Shown here: piece after piece, positions 5,572-6,834 of the stretch
Layout of the letters: the number at the start of each line of letters is the position of its first letter
Position numbering within the stretch: the first letter of the stretch is position 1
Source: a bacterium
GTDB taxonomy: Bacteria > Bacteroidota > Bacteroidia > Cytophagales > Thermonemataceae
Length of the DNA stretch: 6,834 nt
Assembly: GCA_025362415.1 (NCBI GenBank)
Contig: JANYGM010000011.1
Coordinates: forward strand, 1 to 6,834
Direction of reading: 5' to 3'
Notes under the pieces: generated by a model
Told to the model about the DNA's origin: nothing
Seen by the model: the letters and a program-made list of their open reading frames with translations, nothing else
The model's database searches: none
Position numbers and translations under genes: made by a program

Positions 5572-5940
5572 ATGAAAGAAAAAATCAAAAAAACCTCCTC
5601 AATTATCTGTTCCCCAGAAACTTGCCCTGTTACGTTCACAATTAGTATTATTGGAGGACGTTGGAAACCTATTATATTGTATCTTATTTCACAAAATATC
5701 ACAAGATTTGGTGAAATGCAACGTGCTATGCCACTTATTACCAAAACAATGCTTACACAAGAGCTAAGAGATTTGGAGAAAAATGGCATTATTCATAGGG
5801 AAGTTTTTGCAGAAGTACCTCCAAGAGTAGAATACAGTCTGACAGATTGGGGACAAAAAACACTACCAGTAATGCAGGCAATGGGAGAATGGGGCAATGA
5901 TTTTAGGAGTAAAGGAAAAGAAAATATTTTGCTAATTTAG
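5572..5940 (+). CDS. HxlR-family winged-helix transcriptional regulator (QorR/YtfH-like)
   Basis: A 122-residue DNA-binding regulator with the HxlR winged helix-turn-helix domain, which acts as a dimer and often senses quinones or other electrophiles through cysteine. Visible features: C13 and C18 in CSPETCPV, with C18 at the position of the conserved sensing cysteine just before the domain; then the signature IIGGRWKPIILYLI (26-39), TRFGEMQRAMPLITKTMLTQ (44-63) as the helix-turn-helix, and the wing ending in VEYSLTDWGQKTL (86-98). A GTG at 5473 would give 33 more residues, but that extension is Lys/Ile/Asn-rich, contains a 15-bp tandem repeat, and would start at the predicted transcription start. 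The ATG gives the usual family length and is preferred. The gene is divergent from the quinone-reductase-like gene, as ytfH is from ytfG in E. coli, and probably controls that gene and itself. Whether the second cysteine takes part in sensing is unknown. Confidence 0.93.
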   Translation: MKEKIKKTSSIICSPETCPVTFTISIIGGRWKPIILYLISQNITRFGEMQRAMPLITKTMLTQELRDLEKNGIIHREVFAEVPPRVEYSLTDWGQKTLPVMQAMGEWGNDFRSKGKENILLI

Positions 5941-6033
5941 CCACCAAATACGCACATTCAAAATTGTGTCAAAACTCACCACGCAAGGTAAGGCACAACT
6001 GGTGCAAATATCTTAAAAAATACTTGTTTGACA

Positions 6034-6834
6034 CTACCAAATCACATCACATTTTGGCAACATTTTCTTAATTTCATCTATTTCAGCATAAGAGAAAGGA
6101 TTATCTGCTAGTTCTAATCTTTTCAAATTTTTGAGTTTTCCTATTTCTTTGGGCAAAATAGTGAGTCGGTTACCATGTAAATGTAATTCCTCTAGTTTTT
6201 TGAGTTGTCTGATTTCTTTGGGTAAAGAGGTGAGCCAATTATCCCCTAAATGTAAAATTGTCAAATTTTTCAGTTGTAAAATTTCTTGTGGAAAAATGGC
6301 AAACTCATTGATATTCAAGCTCAAACTTTTCAAATTTTTCAGTTGTAAAATTTCTTTAGGCAAAAACGTGTGTCGGTTGTCGTACAACTCTAAATGCTCT
6401 AACTTTTTCATTTCTCCTATTTCTTTGGGTAAAATTGTAAACTGATTTCTCCCTACGTCTAAGCTTGTAAGATTTTTTAGTGCTATCACTTCTTTTGGCA
6501 AAGTAGAGAATTGATTACTCCCTAAATTTATACTTGTCAAATTTTTTAGTTCTTCTATCTCTTTGGGTAAAAACTTAAGATGATTCTCGCTAACATCTAA
6601 ACTTATTAGGTTTTTCAGTTCTCCAATTTCTTTGGGTAAAGATTTGAGTAGGTTGTTAGACAAACCCAAATATTTCAAGTTTTTGAATTGAAATACTTTT
6701 GCAGGAATTTCTGTCAATTCTCTATTTCCTAAATCCAAACTATCAATTTTGTCTGTCATTTCTGCTAGACTTTTAGCCACTTGTGCCTGTGTGTTTGCGC
6801 ACACACACACGAGCAAAGCAAAGATAAGAATGAG
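6034..6834 (-). CDS. Exported leucine-rich-repeat protein (partial, start beyond the window)
   Basis: The reading frame stays open to the window edge, so the gene is cut at its 5' end. The codons before the TTG at 6816 read LILIFA, and together with LLVCVCANTQAQ they form the hydrophobic core and cleavage region of a signal peptide; only the first few residues are missing. A TTG start at 6816 would cut through this signal and is rejected. Counting from 6816, nine complete 23-residue leucine-rich repeats run from about 24 to 230, with consensus LxxLxLxxNxLxxLPKEIxxLKN. A tenth is merged with a C-terminal cap (231-260) ending in the typical MLPKCDVIW. No membrane anchor or secretion-system sorting domain follows the cap. 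Such repeats usually form a curved protein-binding solenoid; the partner is unknown. The repeats are nearly identical in DNA in places, which suggests recent unit duplication. The gene is convergent with the HxlR gene, 93 bases apart, with no strong terminator seen between them. Confidence 0.92.
   Translation of the reverse strand, partial: LILIFALLVCVCANTQAQVAKSLAEMTDKIDSLDLGNRELTEIPAKVFQFKNLKYLGLSNNLLKSLPKEIGELKNLISLDVSENHLKFLPKEIEELKNLTSINLGSNQFSTLPKEVIALKNLTSLDVGRNQFTILPKEIGEMKKLEHLELYDNRHTFLPKEILQLKNLKSLSLNINEFAIFPQEILQLKNLTILHLGDNWLTSLPKEIRQLKKLEELHLHGNRLTILPKEIGKLKNLKRLELADNPFSYAEIDEIKKMLPKCDVIW

Noticed and set aside
5966..6034. GTGTCAAA / TTTGACAC arms with a nested CACCA / TGGTG pair between the HxlR and LRR genes as a terminator
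   Set aside because: The arms are short and 53 bases apart, with no T-run; chance symmetry is plausible.
6131..6445. Plus-strand reading frame of 104 codons
   Set aside because: It is the antisense shadow of the leucine-rich repeats; its own repetitive pattern merely mirrors the 69-base unit.

Overview
The window looks like chromosomal DNA from a Bacteroidota bacterium, most likely a Cytophagales-type marine or free-living member. The genus cannot be fixed from the sequence. The signs are an AT-rich base composition, A-rich leaders without clear Shine-Dalgarno sites, two promoters of the Bacteroidota form (TTTG, then TAnnTTTG), and a secreted leucine-rich-repeat protein with 23-residue LPKEI-type repeats.

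Layout. Positions 1-430 hold no gene: a cluster of degenerate CACTAAG motifs (47-94) is followed by a 37-unit heptanucleotide array (141-399). A Bacteroidota promoter (431-464) then drives a PiT-family phosphate permease (498-1898, +). A 109-base gap with a 21-bp perfect inverted repeat separates it from an adenine deaminase (2008-3678, +). A strong symmetric hairpin (3718-3752) sits between that gene and the convergent gene for a small exported protein (3785-4138, -). Next comes an NmrA-type quinone reductase/SDR-like oxidoreductase gene (4367-5257, -), divergent from an HxlR-family regulator gene (5572-5940, +). An exported leucine-rich-repeat protein (from 6034, -) runs off the right edge of the window.

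How the genes relate. The one clear functional pair is the divergent oxidoreductase and HxlR regulator. It matches the ytfG/ytfH (qorB/qorR) arrangement of other bacteria, where a cysteine-containing HxlR protein controls a quinone or electrophile reductase. The 314-base region between them has a well-formed promoter and several short inverted repeats that could be operators. The phosphate permease and adenine deaminase face the same way but are separated by a large hairpin, so co-transcription is doubtful. The other genes look like independent units.

No defence system, CRISPR array, transposase, rRNA or tRNA was seen. The most unusual content is non-coding: the two-letter heptamer array, related CACAATT copies in opposite orientations beside the oxidoreductase gene, and short CACAGAT/CACATAG/CACTAAG-type repeats, two of them just after stop codons. 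No new multi-gene system is evident.
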